The notes under the pieces: model-generated
Database searches by the model: none
The model's input: only the letters and a program-made list of their open reading frames with translations
What the model was told of the DNA's origin: nothing
Source: Nocardia gamkensis NBRC 108242
Lineage (GTDB): Bacteria; Actinomycetota; Actinomycetes; Mycobacteriales; Mycobacteriaceae
Direction: 5' to 3'
Assembly (NCBI RefSeq): GCF_001612985.1
Contig: NZ_BDBM01000011.1
Span: 1 to 64,000, forward strand
DNA length: 64,000 bases
Made by a program: the position numbers and the translations under genes
Shown here: positions 29,107-38,303 of the stretch, in pieces
Numbering within the stretch: position 1 is the stretch's first letter
How the letters are laid out: every line of letters begins with the position of its first letter

Positions 29107-29719
29107 GGGTGGGCTCCTCGTCGGGGCGGGTGATGCCGTGCTTCATCAACGGCACGATGGTGGTTCGGACAAAGGCGCGGGCGTGAGCGTCGTCGGTGAA
29201 GTCGACGCTGCCGCCGCCGGGGGTGAGCATCAGCGAGTGGGCGAGGCGGGCGACGAGTTCGGCGACCGGGCGCGGGTCGTAGTCGTCGACGAGGCCCGCG
29301 GCCTGGGCGTGGGTGAGCATGCCGACGATGTACTCGATCCCGATGGACACCAGGCGTTCGCCCTGCACGGTGGAAAAGCGCAACGCCTCCTCGGGCGCGA
29401 CCCGCAGCAGCTGGGTGACCAGCCGGTGGATGCGGGTCTGCAGCAGGACGTACAGCATCGTTTCCTCGATCTGGGCGTCCACGTCGGCGGTGGTGGTCGC
29501 GATCGCGGTGACCTCGGCGAGCATGCGGCGGGTCTCGCGCGCGAGTACCGCCTCGATCAGGTTGTCCTTGCCCGCGAACCGGCGATGGATGGTGATCCGG
29601 CTGAGCTCGGCCCTGCGGGCGATGTCCTCGAGGCTGGCCCGGCGGATCCCGACCTGGAGGATGCGTTCCAGCGCGGCGTCCATGATCCTCTCGTCGACGC
29701 CGTCGCTGCCCTCGGTCAT
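29057..29719 (-). CDS. TetR-family transcriptional regulator
   Basis: 220 residues starting MTEGSDGVDERIMDAAL. N-terminal helix-turn-helix: ASLEDIARRAELSRITIHRRFAGKDNLIEAV. The C-terminal ligand domain extends to ~195, with a His/Asp-rich tail. It is first in the MpaB operon. Upstream, CATTGAGTCAATG at 29744-29756 is a perfect 13-base palindrome between this gene and the divergent lipoprotein gene. Confidence 0.9.
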   Translation of the reverse strand: MTEGSDGVDERIMDAALERILQVGIRRASLEDIARRAELSRITIHRRFAGKDNLIEAVLARETRRMLAEVTAIATTTADVDAQIEETMLYVLLQTRIHRLVTQLLRVAPEEALRFSTVQGERLVSIGIEYIVGMLTHAQAAGLVDDYDPRPVAELVARLAHSLMLTPGGGSVDFTDDAHARAFVRTTIVPLMKHGITRPDEEPTHDHVRDHPGTAPRPAP

Positions 29720-29743
29720 GATGCAAAAGTACAAAGATTGTTT

Positions 29744-29756
29744 CATTGAGTCAATG
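29744..29756. promoter_or_regulatory. palindrome CATTGAGTCAATG between divergent TetR and LppA-like genes
   Basis: A 13-base perfect palindrome 25 bases upstream of the TetR start and 73 bases upstream of the lipoprotein start, in locally AT-rich sequence. Candidate TetR operator. Confidence 0.45.
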
Positions 29757-29828
29757 GATCGCGAGAGAATGCGATCGCGGGGAAAGCGCGCTCACGATGG
29801 GTGGCCGCGGGGACGGCGGGAGGCGACG

Positions 29829-30416
29829 ATGACCGGACTGCGCAGGCCGGCCGCCGCACTGCGCTGGTCCGCCGCGCTCGCGGTGGTGGTTTCGACGGGC
29901 GGATGCGCCACCCTGCTAGGTGAGCCCGCCCCGCCGCCGTCCGCCGAGGAGATCGCCACGGCGACAGCCGAATTGGCCGCCTTGCCGTCTTCGGAGGCAG
30001 CGGAGCGGCAGGTGGCGGCGGTGGTCGAGCAGATCGCGGCCGCTGCCTGGGCGATCGAACCGGCGCTGCGGTGGACCCGCGGCGAGGAGCGAGCCCTCGG
30101 CCCTTGTTACGGCCCGTATGAGCACACCGGCGGCAGACGCGTCGTCCTGCCGCGCTACCGAGCCGACGGCTCGCTGCCCGAGGGAGCGTGGGCGAGGTTT
30201 CAGGAGACGGCCCGCGACCTGGCCGCGTCGGTGGGTGCGACCGACATGCTGCCCGGCGGTAGTTCCTCGCCGGACCGGCACGTGACGTTCGAGGGGGCCG
30301 ATGGTGCGGAGTGGGACAGCAACACCGAGCTGTCGGTGCTCGCCGACACCCGGTCGATGACGATCACCGCGACCGTGGGCTGCCGGCTGCCCGCGAGCGA
30401 GCGCCCGGCTGGGTGA
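29829..30416 (+). CDS. LppA-family lipoprotein
   Basis: 195 residues with a lipoprotein signal (AALAVVVSTGGC, Cys ~27). The body has an Ala-rich helix, then GPCYGPYEHTGGRRVVLPRYRADGSLPEGAWARFQETARDLAASVGATDM, the pattern of the LppA-like lipoproteins of mycobacteria: a Cys, a segment with a hydrophobic strand, a helix, then a strand and a late Cys (TVGC). Function is unknown; surface-anchored. GGGAGG stands before ATG 29829. Confidence 0.75.
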   Translation: MTGLRRPAAALRWSAALAVVVSTGGCATLLGEPAPPPSAEEIATATAELAALPSSEAAERQVAAVVEQIAAAAWAIEPALRWTRGEERALGPCYGPYEHTGGRRVVLPRYRADGSLPEGAWARFQETARDLAASVGATDMLPGGSSSPDRHVTFEGADGAEWDSNTELSVLADTRSMTITATVGCRLPASERPAG

Positions 30417-30535
30417 GGCTGCCACCGCGTCGTCTGCGGTGCCGGGAACCGCTCCAGCGCAACTCTTCCGGCCGCGCACTCCGCTCGCCAACCGACAGTC
30501 TGTGCTGACCGAGCGGTGAGCACGTCGACGGGGTG

Positions 30536-31471
30536 CTACGGGCTTCGGAACGCTCGCCGGTAGGCGCCCGGGGTGGTGCCCACCTGGTCGCGGAAGCGGC
30601 GGCGCAGATTCACCGCCGAGGTGAGGCCGACACGCGCCGCGATCGCCTCCACCGGCAGGTCGGTTTCCTCCAGCAGCAGGCGCGCCTCGGCCACCCGGCG
30701 CGACAGCAGCCATGCGCCGGGGCTCGTGCCGAGCTGTTCGGCGAAGCGCCGGGCCAGCGTGCGGGGCGAGACGCTGAGATGAGCGGCCAGATCGCCCACC
30801 GACAGCGGTGTTGCCAGGCGCGCTCCGGCCCATTCGAGGAGGCCGTCGAGCGCGTCGGCGGGCGGTGGGGGCGGCGCGTACTGTGCCTGGCCGCCTTCGC
30901 GGTGCGGGGGCATCACCATGTGCCGCGCGATGAGCGCGGCGTGGGCCGCGCCGTGGTCGCGCCGGACCAAGTGCAGGCACAGGTCGATACCCGCGCCCGC
31001 ACCGGCGCTCGTAGCGACATCGCCGTGGTCCACGTAGAGCACATCCGGTTCCACGCGAACCTCGGGAAACTCCCCTGCCAGCTGGTCGGCGCGGGCCCAG
31101 TGCGTTGTCGCCGAACGCCCGTCCAGCAACCCCGTGCGGGCCAGCGCGAACACCCCGGAGCAGATCGTGACGAGCCGCGCCCCGCGAGCGTGCGCCCGCA
31201 GCAGCGCGCGGCGCACGCGGTCGGGCAGCGGTGCGTCCACCGGCGCCCAGCCGGGGATGAGCACGGTGTCCGCGGAGGCCAGTGCCGAGAGTCCGCGCGA
31301 CACCGACAGCGCGTAGCCGGACGTGGTCGCGACCGGGCCCGGCGTCTCCGCGCACACATCGAACTCGTAGTACTGCGGCACACCGGCCCGCTCGGTCCCG
31401 AATACTTCGGCGGCGCAGCCGAGTTCGAACGTCGACTGCACCGGCCGCACCAGGGCCACCACGCGATGCAT
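30536..31471 (-). CDS. GlxA-type transcriptional regulator (DJ-1/PfpI + AraC HTH)
   Basis: 311 residues starting MHRVVALVRP. Residues ~1-180 form a DJ-1/PfpI-like domain with the nucleophile-elbow region VTICSGVFALARTGLLDGR. Residues ~210-305 form an AraC DNA-binding domain: MSVGDLAAHLSVSPRTLARRF-type first helix-turn-helix, then VEAIAARVGLTSAVNLRRRFRDQVGTTPGAYRR. It is divergent from a cupin gene with 71 bases between starts, which suggests the cupin is its target. Confidence 0.9.
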   Translation of the reverse strand: MHRVVALVRPVQSTFELGCAAEVFGTERAGVPQYYEFDVCAETPGPVATTSGYALSVSRGLSALASADTVLIPGWAPVDAPLPDRVRRALLRAHARGARLVTICSGVFALARTGLLDGRSATTHWARADQLAGEFPEVRVEPDVLYVDHGDVATSAGAGAGIDLCLHLVRRDHGAAHAALIARHMVMPPHREGGQAQYAPPPPPADALDGLLEWAGARLATPLSVGDLAAHLSVSPRTLARRFAEQLGTSPGAWLLSRRVAEARLLLEETDLPVEAIAARVGLTSAVNLRRRFRDQVGTTPGAYRRAFRSP

Positions 31472-31542
31472 GGCAAAAAAGTACCCTGTGATGACCAACC
31501 GGACACTTACCCGGCGTCGCCGCGCGCGGCACCGTGGGAGGC

Positions 31543-31878
31543 ATGCACCCCGAGATCCTCGCCCAGGAGGGCTACACCTCCGTCTCCGTCACCGAATCCC
31601 CGGTCCGCGAACTCTTCCCCGGCATCCGGCTGCGTCACCTCTGGAAAGGCCCGTCCGGAGCGCAGGCCAACGTGCTGGAGATGGACCCGGGTACCTCGTG
31701 GCCGCGCCGCGATGTCCACGAGCCCGGCCCGGAGGAGGTCTACGTGGTCGCGGGCACGTTCAACGACGGCGCACGCGACTACCCGGCCGGCACGTTTCTG
31801 CACGCCCCGGCCGGGTCGTGGCATGTACCGGCGACCACGACCGGCTGCACGCTGTTCGTCTTCTACCCGGAAGGGTAG
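31543..31878 (+). CDS. cupin-domain protein (ChrR-like cupin)
   Basis: 111 residues starting MHPEILAQEGYTSVSV. The single cupin barrel has the metal-binding motif region RDVHEPGPEEVYVVAGTFND and second motif YPAGTFLHAPAGSWHVP. Length and pattern resemble the ChrR-type cupin domain of anti-ECF factors or small cupins. GTGGGAGGC precedes the ATG. The end overlaps the convergent helR gene by 16 bases. Confidence 0.85.
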   Translation: MHPEILAQEGYTSVSVTESPVRELFPGIRLRHLWKGPSGAQANVLEMDPGTSWPRRDVHEPGPEEVYVVAGTFNDGARDYPAGTFLHAPAGSWHVPATTTGCTLFVFYPEG

Positions 31879-34118
31879 GAGTGCGAGAGGTCTCCACTCG
31901 GGAGGTGGTGGTTGCGGCCGCCCGCCGCACCGTATTCGGCCAACCCGGTCAGGGCCTGCGGCAATGGACCCCGGTGCAGGACGCCGAGACGCTGGGTGGC
32001 GCGGGTGAGGGCGACGTAGAGCTCGGCCGCTCCGCGTGGTCCTTCGGCGAGGATCCGTTCCGGTTCCACGACCAGGACGGCGTCGTACTCCAGGCCTTTG
32101 GTCTCCGACGCCGTCACCGCGCCCGGCACATCCGGCGGCCCGATCACGACGCTGGTACCTTCGCGACCGGCTTCCTCGCGGACGAAATCCTCTATGGCCG
32201 TGGCTGATTCGTGCTCGGTGACCCGCCTGGACCACGGCTGGACGCCGCACGCGCGAACCGACTCCGGTGGTCGCACCCCGGGCGCGAACTCGGCGAGTAG
32301 CGCGGCGGCGACCGACATGATCTCGGCCGGGGTGCGGTAGTTCACCGACAGCGACCGATAGACCCAGCGGCCGGGCACATACGGCTCGAGCATCGTGTGC
32401 CACGAGGTCGCTCCGGCTACCGACCGGCGTTGGGCGAGGTCACCGACCACCGTGAAGGAGTGGCCGGGGCAGCGCCGCATCAGCACTCGCCAGTCCATTT
32501 CGGACAGCTCCTGGGCCTCGTCGACCACGATGTGCCGATAGGTCCAGTCCCGGTCCGCGGCGGCGCGTTCGGCGAGTTCGCGAGTGTCGCGCTCGAGGAA
32601 GCGATCGGCCAGATCGTGCCCGTAGAGCATGTCCTGGGCCAGCAGGTGGTCCTCGTCGTCCATCAGGTCCTCACGGCTGACGAGGAGGTCCAGCACGCCG
32701 GCGGCGTACGCGGCCTCGGCCTGCTGTTCCCGCTCCGCCGCGCGGTCGTCCAACTTGTCGCGGCCGAGCAGATCGACCAACTCGTCGAGCAGCGGCACGT
32801 CCGACACCGTCCAGGCATCGCCGTCGGCGCGCCACAGCGCCCCGTCGGCGCCTGCCGCCGCCAACCGCTCCGGGGACTCGTACAGCTGCGCCAGCAGGGT
32901 TTCCGGCGTCAGGATCGGCCAGAGTTCGTCGAGCGCGGCGGTGAACCGGTCGTTGTCCGCGAGTTCGGCGATCAGGTCGGCGCGCAGGTTCTCCCATGCT
33001 TCGCGCTCCTCGCGGGTCAGCCAGCCTCGGCCGATCCGGGCTATCGCTCGTTCGGTGAGCACCCAGGTGACGATCTCGCGGAACACCGCGCGGGCTTCGT
33101 TGTGCGGCTGGCCGCTCGCGCGCGCCTCATCCCTGGCCCACTCCGCGGTCTCGGCGTCGATGCGCACCGTGACGTCGGTCAGTTCGACCGGCAGCGGCTG
33201 CTCCGGCAGCCGCTGCCGATCGGCCACCGCTGCCGCGAGCACGTCCAGGATCCGCAGCGAGCCTTTGAGCCGGGCGGCCTCCGGGGTGTCCTCGGCGGTG
33301 ACGCGCAGACCGGGCACCAGGTCGCCGGTGGTCATGAACACGACGTTCGTCTCACCCAGCGACGGTAGAACGCGGCTGATGTGATCGAGGAACGCCGGGT
33401 TGGGGCCGACCACGAGCACACCGTTGCGTTCCATCCGCTCCCGTTGGGTGTAGAGCAGGTACGCGACGCGGTGCAGCGCCACCACCGTCTTCCCGGTGCC
33501 GGGGCCGCCCTCGATCACCAGCACACCGGGGTGGTCGAGCCGGATGATCTCGTCCTGCTCGGCCTGGATCGTCGCCACGATGTCGCGCATGCCGGTACCG
33601 CGCGGCGCGTCGACCGCCGCGAGCAGCGCCGCGTCGCCTCGCTCGCCATTACCGGGGCGGCCGAGCACCTCGTCGGTGAAATCCACCACTGTGCGCCCGC
33701 GAGTATGGAACTGGCGGCGTCTGCGCATGTTCTCCGGGCTGGCGGCGGTGGCGACGTAGAACGCCCGCGCGGCCGGGGCCCGCCAATCGAGCAACAGCGG
33801 TTCGTACTCGTTCTCCTCGTCGAAAAGGCCGATTCGGCCGATATAGGAGTGTTCGCCCGAGAGGGTGTCCAACCGGCCGAAACACAGCCCGTCGTCCGCC
33901 ACGTCCAGCCGCTTCGCCTCCTTGGCCAGCGCGCGCACCTCGACATCGCGTTCCATCGGCGTCCCGCCGGTTCCCCGCAACGCCGCGGCGTACCGACCTT
34001 TCACCCGCGCGCGCTCGGCGTCGAGCCGCGTGTAGAGCCCGGCCGCGTAGTCGCGCTCGGACCGCAATTCGTCTTCGTACCGAATTTCGCTACTCCCATT
34101 TCCGCAGGTTCTGGCCAC
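31863..34118 (-). CDS. helR: HelR-type helicase-like protein (RNA polymerase displacement / rifamycin resistance)
   Basis: About 751 residues of the UvrD/HelD-like superfamily 1 fold. Key motifs: Walker A EGGPGTGKTVVALHR, Walker B HIVVDEAQ, Q-rich motif VVGDLAQRRS and the late LYVALTRATQRLGV. The N-terminal coiled region (RSERDYAAGLYTRLDAERARVKGRY) is the antiparallel arm of HelD/HelR proteins. HelR removes rifamycin from or displaces stalled RNA polymerase. GTG 34118 is given as start, but GGGAG (~34091-34095) sits before codons SEIRY, so a later non-canonical start is possible. A rifamycin-associated element lies 26 bases upstream. Confidence 0.82.
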   Translation of the reverse strand: MARTCGNGSSEIRYEDELRSERDYAAGLYTRLDAERARVKGRYAAALRGTGGTPMERDVEVRALAKEAKRLDVADDGLCFGRLDTLSGEHSYIGRIGLFDEENEYEPLLLDWRAPAARAFYVATAASPENMRRRRQFHTRGRTVVDFTDEVLGRPGNGERGDAALLAAVDAPRGTGMRDIVATIQAEQDEIIRLDHPGVLVIEGGPGTGKTVVALHRVAYLLYTQRERMERNGVLVVGPNPAFLDHISRVLPSLGETNVVFMTTGDLVPGLRVTAEDTPEAARLKGSLRILDVLAAAVADRQRLPEQPLPVELTDVTVRIDAETAEWARDEARASGQPHNEARAVFREIVTWVLTERAIARIGRGWLTREEREAWENLRADLIAELADNDRFTAALDELWPILTPETLLAQLYESPERLAAAGADGALWRADGDAWTVSDVPLLDELVDLLGRDKLDDRAAEREQQAEAAYAAGVLDLLVSREDLMDDEDHLLAQDMLYGHDLADRFLERDTRELAERAAADRDWTYRHIVVDEAQELSEMDWRVLMRRCPGHSFTVVGDLAQRRSVAGATSWHTMLEPYVPGRWVYRSLSVNYRTPAEIMSVAAALLAEFAPGVRPPESVRACGVQPWSRRVTEHESATAIEDFVREEAGREGTSVVIGPPDVPGAVTASETKGLEYDAVLVVEPERILAEGPRGAAELYVALTRATQRLGVLHRGPLPQALTGLAEYGAAGGRNHHLPSGDLSHSYPSG

Positions 34119-34143
34119 GGCCAGCGATTCTGCGGCATGACCC

Positions 34144-34162
34144 GGGTCTTGCCGCAAGCCCC
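34144..34162 (-). promoter_or_regulatory. rifamycin-associated element (RAE) upstream of helR
   Basis: On the minus strand reads GGGGCTTGCGGCAAGACCC, which differs at one base from the 19-base RAE I remember (GGGGCTTGCGGCAAGGCCC), an imperfect inverted repeat linked to rifamycin-inducible genes. It stands 26 bases before helR GTG 34118, just downstream of an AT-rich CTATAG. It should make helR rifamycin-inducible. Confidence 0.75.
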
Positions 34163-34205
34163 CGGGTGCGCTATAGATTGGGAGTGGAAAGAGGTTGACC
34201 GCCTT

Positions 34206-35189
34206 CTACCGGATCAGCTTCTCGCTCTTCAGCCAGTCGTAAGCGACGTCGGCCGGATCCTCACCATCGATGTCGACGCGGCCGTTGAGGTCCTGCATCA
34301 GTTCGTCGGTGAGGTGTTCGGAAATCGTTCCGAGCAGAGTGCGTAACTGCGGATAGCGGTCGATGATCGCGCCGCGCACGACCGCTGTGCCGCTGTAGGG
34401 CAGGAAGAACTTCTCGTCGTCGTCGAGCACGACCAGATCCAGGTTCTTCACCCGGCCGTCGGTGGTGTAGATCATGCCGAAATTGCACGGGGCGCTCTTG
34501 GCCGTGGCCGTGTAGACGACACCGGCGTCCATCCGTGTGACGTTGCCGGACGGCACACCGTTCGGATCGTTGTAGGGGATCCCGTACTTCCGCAGCATCG
34601 GAATGAAACCGTCCGAGCGGCTGAAGAATTCGTCGTCGACGCAGAACGTCCGATCGGGGACGGGGAGCGCCGCCACGTCCGACAGCGACCGGGCCTTCAA
34701 GCGTTCGGCGGTCGGCGTCGACGCGCCGAACGCGTAGGTGTCGTTGAACTCGGCGGGCGGCAGCCACTCCAGCTCGTGGTCGCGCTTCTCGATGTCGTGG
34801 ACGCGCTGCCAGAGTTCGCGCGGGTCCGAGATCGTCTCGGTCTGGTTGTGGTAGTTGACCCAGCCGGTGCCGGTGTACTCCCAGAGCACGTCGGCGTCAC
34901 CGTTGAGCTGGGCCTGCCGAGACGAGGCGGAACCCGGCGCCCCGGTCAGGTCGGTGACGTCCGCGCCCGCCGCGGCCAGGTAGGTCGCGGTGATCTTGCC
35001 CAGCAACACGCCCTCGGTGAAGCTCTTCGAGGTGACGACCAGCTTCGCCCCGTCCAGCGGCCGCGCACCGTCCGGCAGACGCGCGTCGTGGAAGGTTCCC
35101 GACGAGCTCACCAGGCCGCACCCGGCGAGCATCGCGGCTACGACGAGCGCGGACAGCATCGTGACCACTCGTGCTCGTGGCGATCTCAT
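34206..35189 (-). CDS. osmoprotectant (glycine betaine/choline) ABC transporter substrate-binding lipoprotein
   Basis: 327 residues. Signal with lipobox LVVAAMLAGC. Mature part begins LVVTSKSFTEGVLLGKI, the OpuAC/ProX start; TGAPGSASSRQAQLNGDADVLWEYTGTGWVNY and DTYAFGASTPTAERLKARSLSDVAAL are typical of this periplasmic-binding family (type II, betaine-like). The gene is the last of a four-gene operon and its ATG overlaps the permease stop by four bases. Binds a quaternary amine outside the membrane. Confidence 0.88.
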   Translation of the reverse strand: MRSPRARVVTMLSALVVAAMLAGCGLVSSSGTFHDARLPDGARPLDGAKLVVTSKSFTEGVLLGKITATYLAAAGADVTDLTGAPGSASSRQAQLNGDADVLWEYTGTGWVNYHNQTETISDPRELWQRVHDIEKRDHELEWLPPAEFNDTYAFGASTPTAERLKARSLSDVAALPVPDRTFCVDDEFFSRSDGFIPMLRKYGIPYNDPNGVPSGNVTRMDAGVVYTATAKSAPCNFGMIYTTDGRVKNLDLVVLDDDEKFFLPYSGTAVVRGAIIDRYPQLRTLLGTISEHLTDELMQDLNGRVDIDGEDPADVAYDWLKSEKLIR

Positions 35190-35923
35190 GAGATACCCCG
35201 TGGGGTCGCGGCCAGTTCCACCAGTCTGCCGAGCCAGTCGATGAGCAAGGCCAGGAGCCCGACCAGAACCGCGCCGGAGACGAGCAGTTTCGGCAGGAAG
35301 AGGGTGACCCCGGTCGTGATCAGCGTGCCGAGGCTGGTCGCGCCGATGAACGTGCTCAGCGTCGCGGTGCCGACCAGGATCACCAGCGCGGTGCGCACCC
35401 CGTTGAGGATCACCGGCACCGCGAGCGGCAGCTCGACCTGGAACAGGGTCCGCGAAGCGGAATAACCGATGCCCCGCGACGCCTCGATCGTGCGCTGATC
35501 GACCTGCCGAAGCCCGACGATCGTGTTCTGCAGGATCGGCAGCACCGCGTACACGACGAGACCGACGATCGCCGTGCGGAATCCGGTGCCCAGCCAGAAG
35601 GTGAACAAGACGAGCAGGCCGACGGCTGGTGCGGCCTGGCCGACATTGGCGATGTTGACGGCGATGGGCTCGAGCCGCTGAAACGCGGGCCTGGTCAGCG
35701 CGATGCCCAGCGGGATCGCGACGACCACCACGATCACCGTGGCCACCACGGTCAGCTTCACGTGCTGAAGGATCGTGGTCTCGAGGTTGGCCCAGCCGAG
35801 GGACGCCTTCTCCGTCGGCGTGAACGTCGTCGAGCGATACCAGATGACGTATCCGACACCGATGACGAGGATGATGATCGGTTCGAACCACACGTCGAGC
35901 GGGACGCGGCGCAGGCGGCTCAT
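35186..35923 (-). CDS. osmoprotectant ABC transporter permease
   Basis: 245 residues, five or six membrane spans. The ABC-permease EAA loop reads EASRGIGYSASRTLFQVELPLAVPVILNGVRTA. The ATG overlaps the ATPase gene stop by four bases, as in the whole operon. With the 37191 permease it should form the heteromeric channel for the binding protein. Confidence 0.92.
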   Translation of the reverse strand: MSRLRRVPLDVWFEPIIILVIGVGYVIWYRSTTFTPTEKASLGWANLETTILQHVKLTVVATVIVVVVAIPLGIALTRPAFQRLEPIAVNIANVGQAAPAVGLLVLFTFWLGTGFRTAIVGLVVYAVLPILQNTIVGLRQVDQRTIEASRGIGYSASRTLFQVELPLAVPVILNGVRTALVILVGTATLSTFIGATSLGTLITTGVTLFLPKLLVSGAVLVGLLALLIDWLGRLVELAATPRGIS

Positions 35924-37194
35924 GACTGCCCGGCCGATCCGGGTTCGTCGTCGGCGGCGACCACCGGGGTCGGCGCCGGGTCGGTTCCGTCGACGTAGGT
36001 CGTGTAGGAGAGGTCCTCCTCGTCGGCGCGTCCCTCGGCGAGCTTGTTCCGGATCACCTCCGTGACCGTGCCGATCCCCAGCGAGCCGAGGACCGCGCCG
36101 CGACCGTCGGTGACGAGCGCGGCGCCCTGGCTGGTGGCGAGCATGGCGTCGAGCGCGTCGTTGAGGGTCGAGGATCGTGCGACGACGGGCAATCGCCGAT
36201 CGAGGTAGTCGGAGACCTCCGGTTTGGTCGCCAGCTCGCCGAGCGAGGGCCACGACCGCGGCCGTCCGGCCTCGTCGACGACGACGACCCAGGTCTGTCC
36301 TGCGGCCTTCGCGCGCTCGATCACGCTGTGCGCCGACTCGCCGACGCGAGCGGTGATCACCTCGTCGTAGGCGACGTCGCGCACCCGGGAGACGGTCAGA
36401 TACGCCAGCTTCGCGCCGGAGCCCACGAACTCCTCCACGAACGGCGTGGCCGGATCGGTGAGGATCTCCTCGGGGCTCGCGTACTGCTCGACGTGACCCC
36501 CCTCGGACAGGATGAGCACCTTGTCGCCGAGCTTGGTCGCCTCCTCGAAGTCGTGGGTGACCAGCACGATGGTCTTACCGAGTTCGTGCTGGATCGCGAT
36601 CAGGCTGTCCTGCAGGCGAACCCGGGTGATCGGGTCGACCGCGCCGAAGGGCTCGTCCATGAGCAGCACCGGCGGGTCCGCCGCGAGCGCGCGAGCGACG
36701 CCGACCCGCTGCTGCTGGCCGCCGGACATGTCCTTCGGCAGCCGGTCGGCGAAGGTGCCCGGGTCGAGACCGACCAGATCGAGCAGGTACTCGGTGCGTT
36801 CGGCGATCCGCTTCTTGTCCCACCCGAGCACCCGCGGGATGGCGCCGACGTTCTTGGCGACCGTCCAATGGGGGAACAGGCCACCGGACTGGATCACATA
36901 CCCGATCGATTGCCGCAGCTTGTCGGGGTCCTCCCTGGTGACGTCGCGGCCGCCGATGAAGATCCGGCCCTCGGTCGGCTCGATCAGCCGGTTGATCATC
37001 TTGAGGGTGGTCGTCTTGCCGCATCCGGAGGGGCCGACGAACGCGACGATCTCGCCCGCCTCGATCTCCAGGTCGAGACGCTCCACCGCCGGCTTCTGCT
37101 GGCCCTTGTAGCGCTTGACGACCGAGTCCAGCCGGATGGACGCACCGGTGACGTTGCGCTCCGGTGCGGGCTGACTGGTCACATCGTCGGTCAT
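35920..37194 (-). CDS. osmoprotectant ABC transporter ATP-binding protein with CBS domains
   Basis: 424 residues. Walker A GPSGCGKTTTLK (~53), signature MSGGQQQRVGVARALA (~155) and Walker B VLLMDEPFGAVDP. After the ATPase (~1-250) two CBS domains follow (~275-390), as in ProV/OpuA-type ATPases, where they sense ionic strength. The acidic tail is disordered. Overlaps both neighbours by four bases. Energises uptake of glycine betaine or related solutes. Confidence 0.93.
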   Translation of the reverse strand: MTDDVTSQPAPERNVTGASIRLDSVVKRYKGQQKPAVERLDLEIEAGEIVAFVGPSGCGKTTTLKMINRLIEPTEGRIFIGGRDVTREDPDKLRQSIGYVIQSGGLFPHWTVAKNVGAIPRVLGWDKKRIAERTEYLLDLVGLDPGTFADRLPKDMSGGQQQRVGVARALAADPPVLLMDEPFGAVDPITRVRLQDSLIAIQHELGKTIVLVTHDFEEATKLGDKVLILSEGGHVEQYASPEEILTDPATPFVEEFVGSGAKLAYLTVSRVRDVAYDEVITARVGESAHSVIERAKAAGQTWVVVVDEAGRPRSWPSLGELATKPEVSDYLDRRLPVVARSSTLNDALDAMLATSQGAALVTDGRGAVLGSLGIGTVTEVIRNKLAEGRADEEDLSYTTYVDGTDPAPTPVVAADDEPGSAGQS

Positions 37195-37835
37195 GACAGT
37201 CCCTTTGCGATCGTGAGGCGTCCGAGCAGGACGAGAAGCGCGTCGAACACCAGCGCGATGATGACGATGAGGATGGTGCCGGTCAGCGCCATCTCCAGGG
37301 CGTTCGCGCCGCCGAGGCGGGAAAGGCCGTTGAAGATCAGCGATCCGAGGCCCGGTCCGAGGACATAGGCGACGATGGCGGCGACACCCACGATCATCTG
37401 GGTGGACACCCTGATGCCGGTGAGGATCACCGGCCAGGCGATCGGCAATTCGACGGTCAGCAGAATGCGCCATCGCGAAAAGCCGATCCCGCGCGCGGAT
37501 TCGACGACAGAGGCGGGCACCGACCGCAAACCCACGATCGCGTTGCCGATCACCGGCAACGCCGCGAAGAACGCGAGCATCACGAAGGACGGGACCACAC
37601 CCAGTCCGAAGGGGACCAGCAGGATCGCCAGCAGTGCCAGCGAGGGGATCGTCAGCGCCACCCGGCTGGAGGTCAGCGACAGCGCGGACAACAGCGGGAG
37701 CCGATATACGGCCACCGCGACGAGGACGGCGACGACCGTTCCGACCAAGACCGTCTGGAACGCCAGAGAGGCATGCTGATATGTGAGGAACGCAAGAACT
37801 TCGCCCCGCCCTCGGATGTAGTTCCATAGATTCAC
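37191..37835 (-). CDS. osmoprotectant ABC transporter permease (first gene)
   Basis: 214 residues from a GTG start. Five to six membrane spans; EAA loop ESARGIGFSRWRILLTVELPIAWPVILTGIRVS. First gene of the operon permease-ATPase-permease-binding protein, each overlapping the next by four bases. No regulator is adjacent. Confidence 0.9.
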   Translation of the reverse strand: MNLWNYIRGRGEVLAFLTYQHASLAFQTVLVGTVVAVLVAVAVYRLPLLSALSLTSSRVALTIPSLALLAILLVPFGLGVVPSFVMLAFFAALPVIGNAIVGLRSVPASVVESARGIGFSRWRILLTVELPIAWPVILTGIRVSTQMIVGVAAIVAYVLGPGLGSLIFNGLSRLGGANALEMALTGTILIVIIALVFDALLVLLGRLTIAKGLS

Positions 37836-38303
37836 GGGATTCCCATCGTCAGCCGAAGATCAGGCCGTACCTGTCTGCGATCGGTCGTCCGGGGGCGCGA
37901 GCCGTCAAAGAGTAATCGATGCCGCGCGGTCGATTCCCGACGGCGCGCGGAGGGCGAATCGCCGGATAACACGGTCATTCATCACAGAGCCTTTCGCTCG
38001 AATCCGACGATCGGCTCAGAGAAAACCACGCTCACCCCGGCCCGGCCAGCATTACGGTCACCCGGATCGAAATAGGCGACTTCAACGAAAAACCATGCGG
38101 GGGATTCGGTGCGGCTGCCGGGGGTGGTGGGGCGAAGGCGTGGCGGGTGACCCCGCCGCGGATTCCAGGCGGGGGAGGGAGCCGCCGATGTGGTGGCGTT
38201 GCTCACTCCATTCGACCCAGGAGCGGGAGAGGCCCGTCGGCTCGGGAGCGGGTCGGAGTCTATGGCGGAGCGAGCACCGGTGCTAGTAGCGTGCGGCCGG
38301 GGC
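37836..38303. other. intergenic region upstream of the osmoprotectant operon
   Basis: About 470 bases. The part next to the operon (37836-38000) should hold its promoter. The rest has no supported gene: open frames on both strands are Arg/Pro/Ser-rich shadows. Confidence 0.45.
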
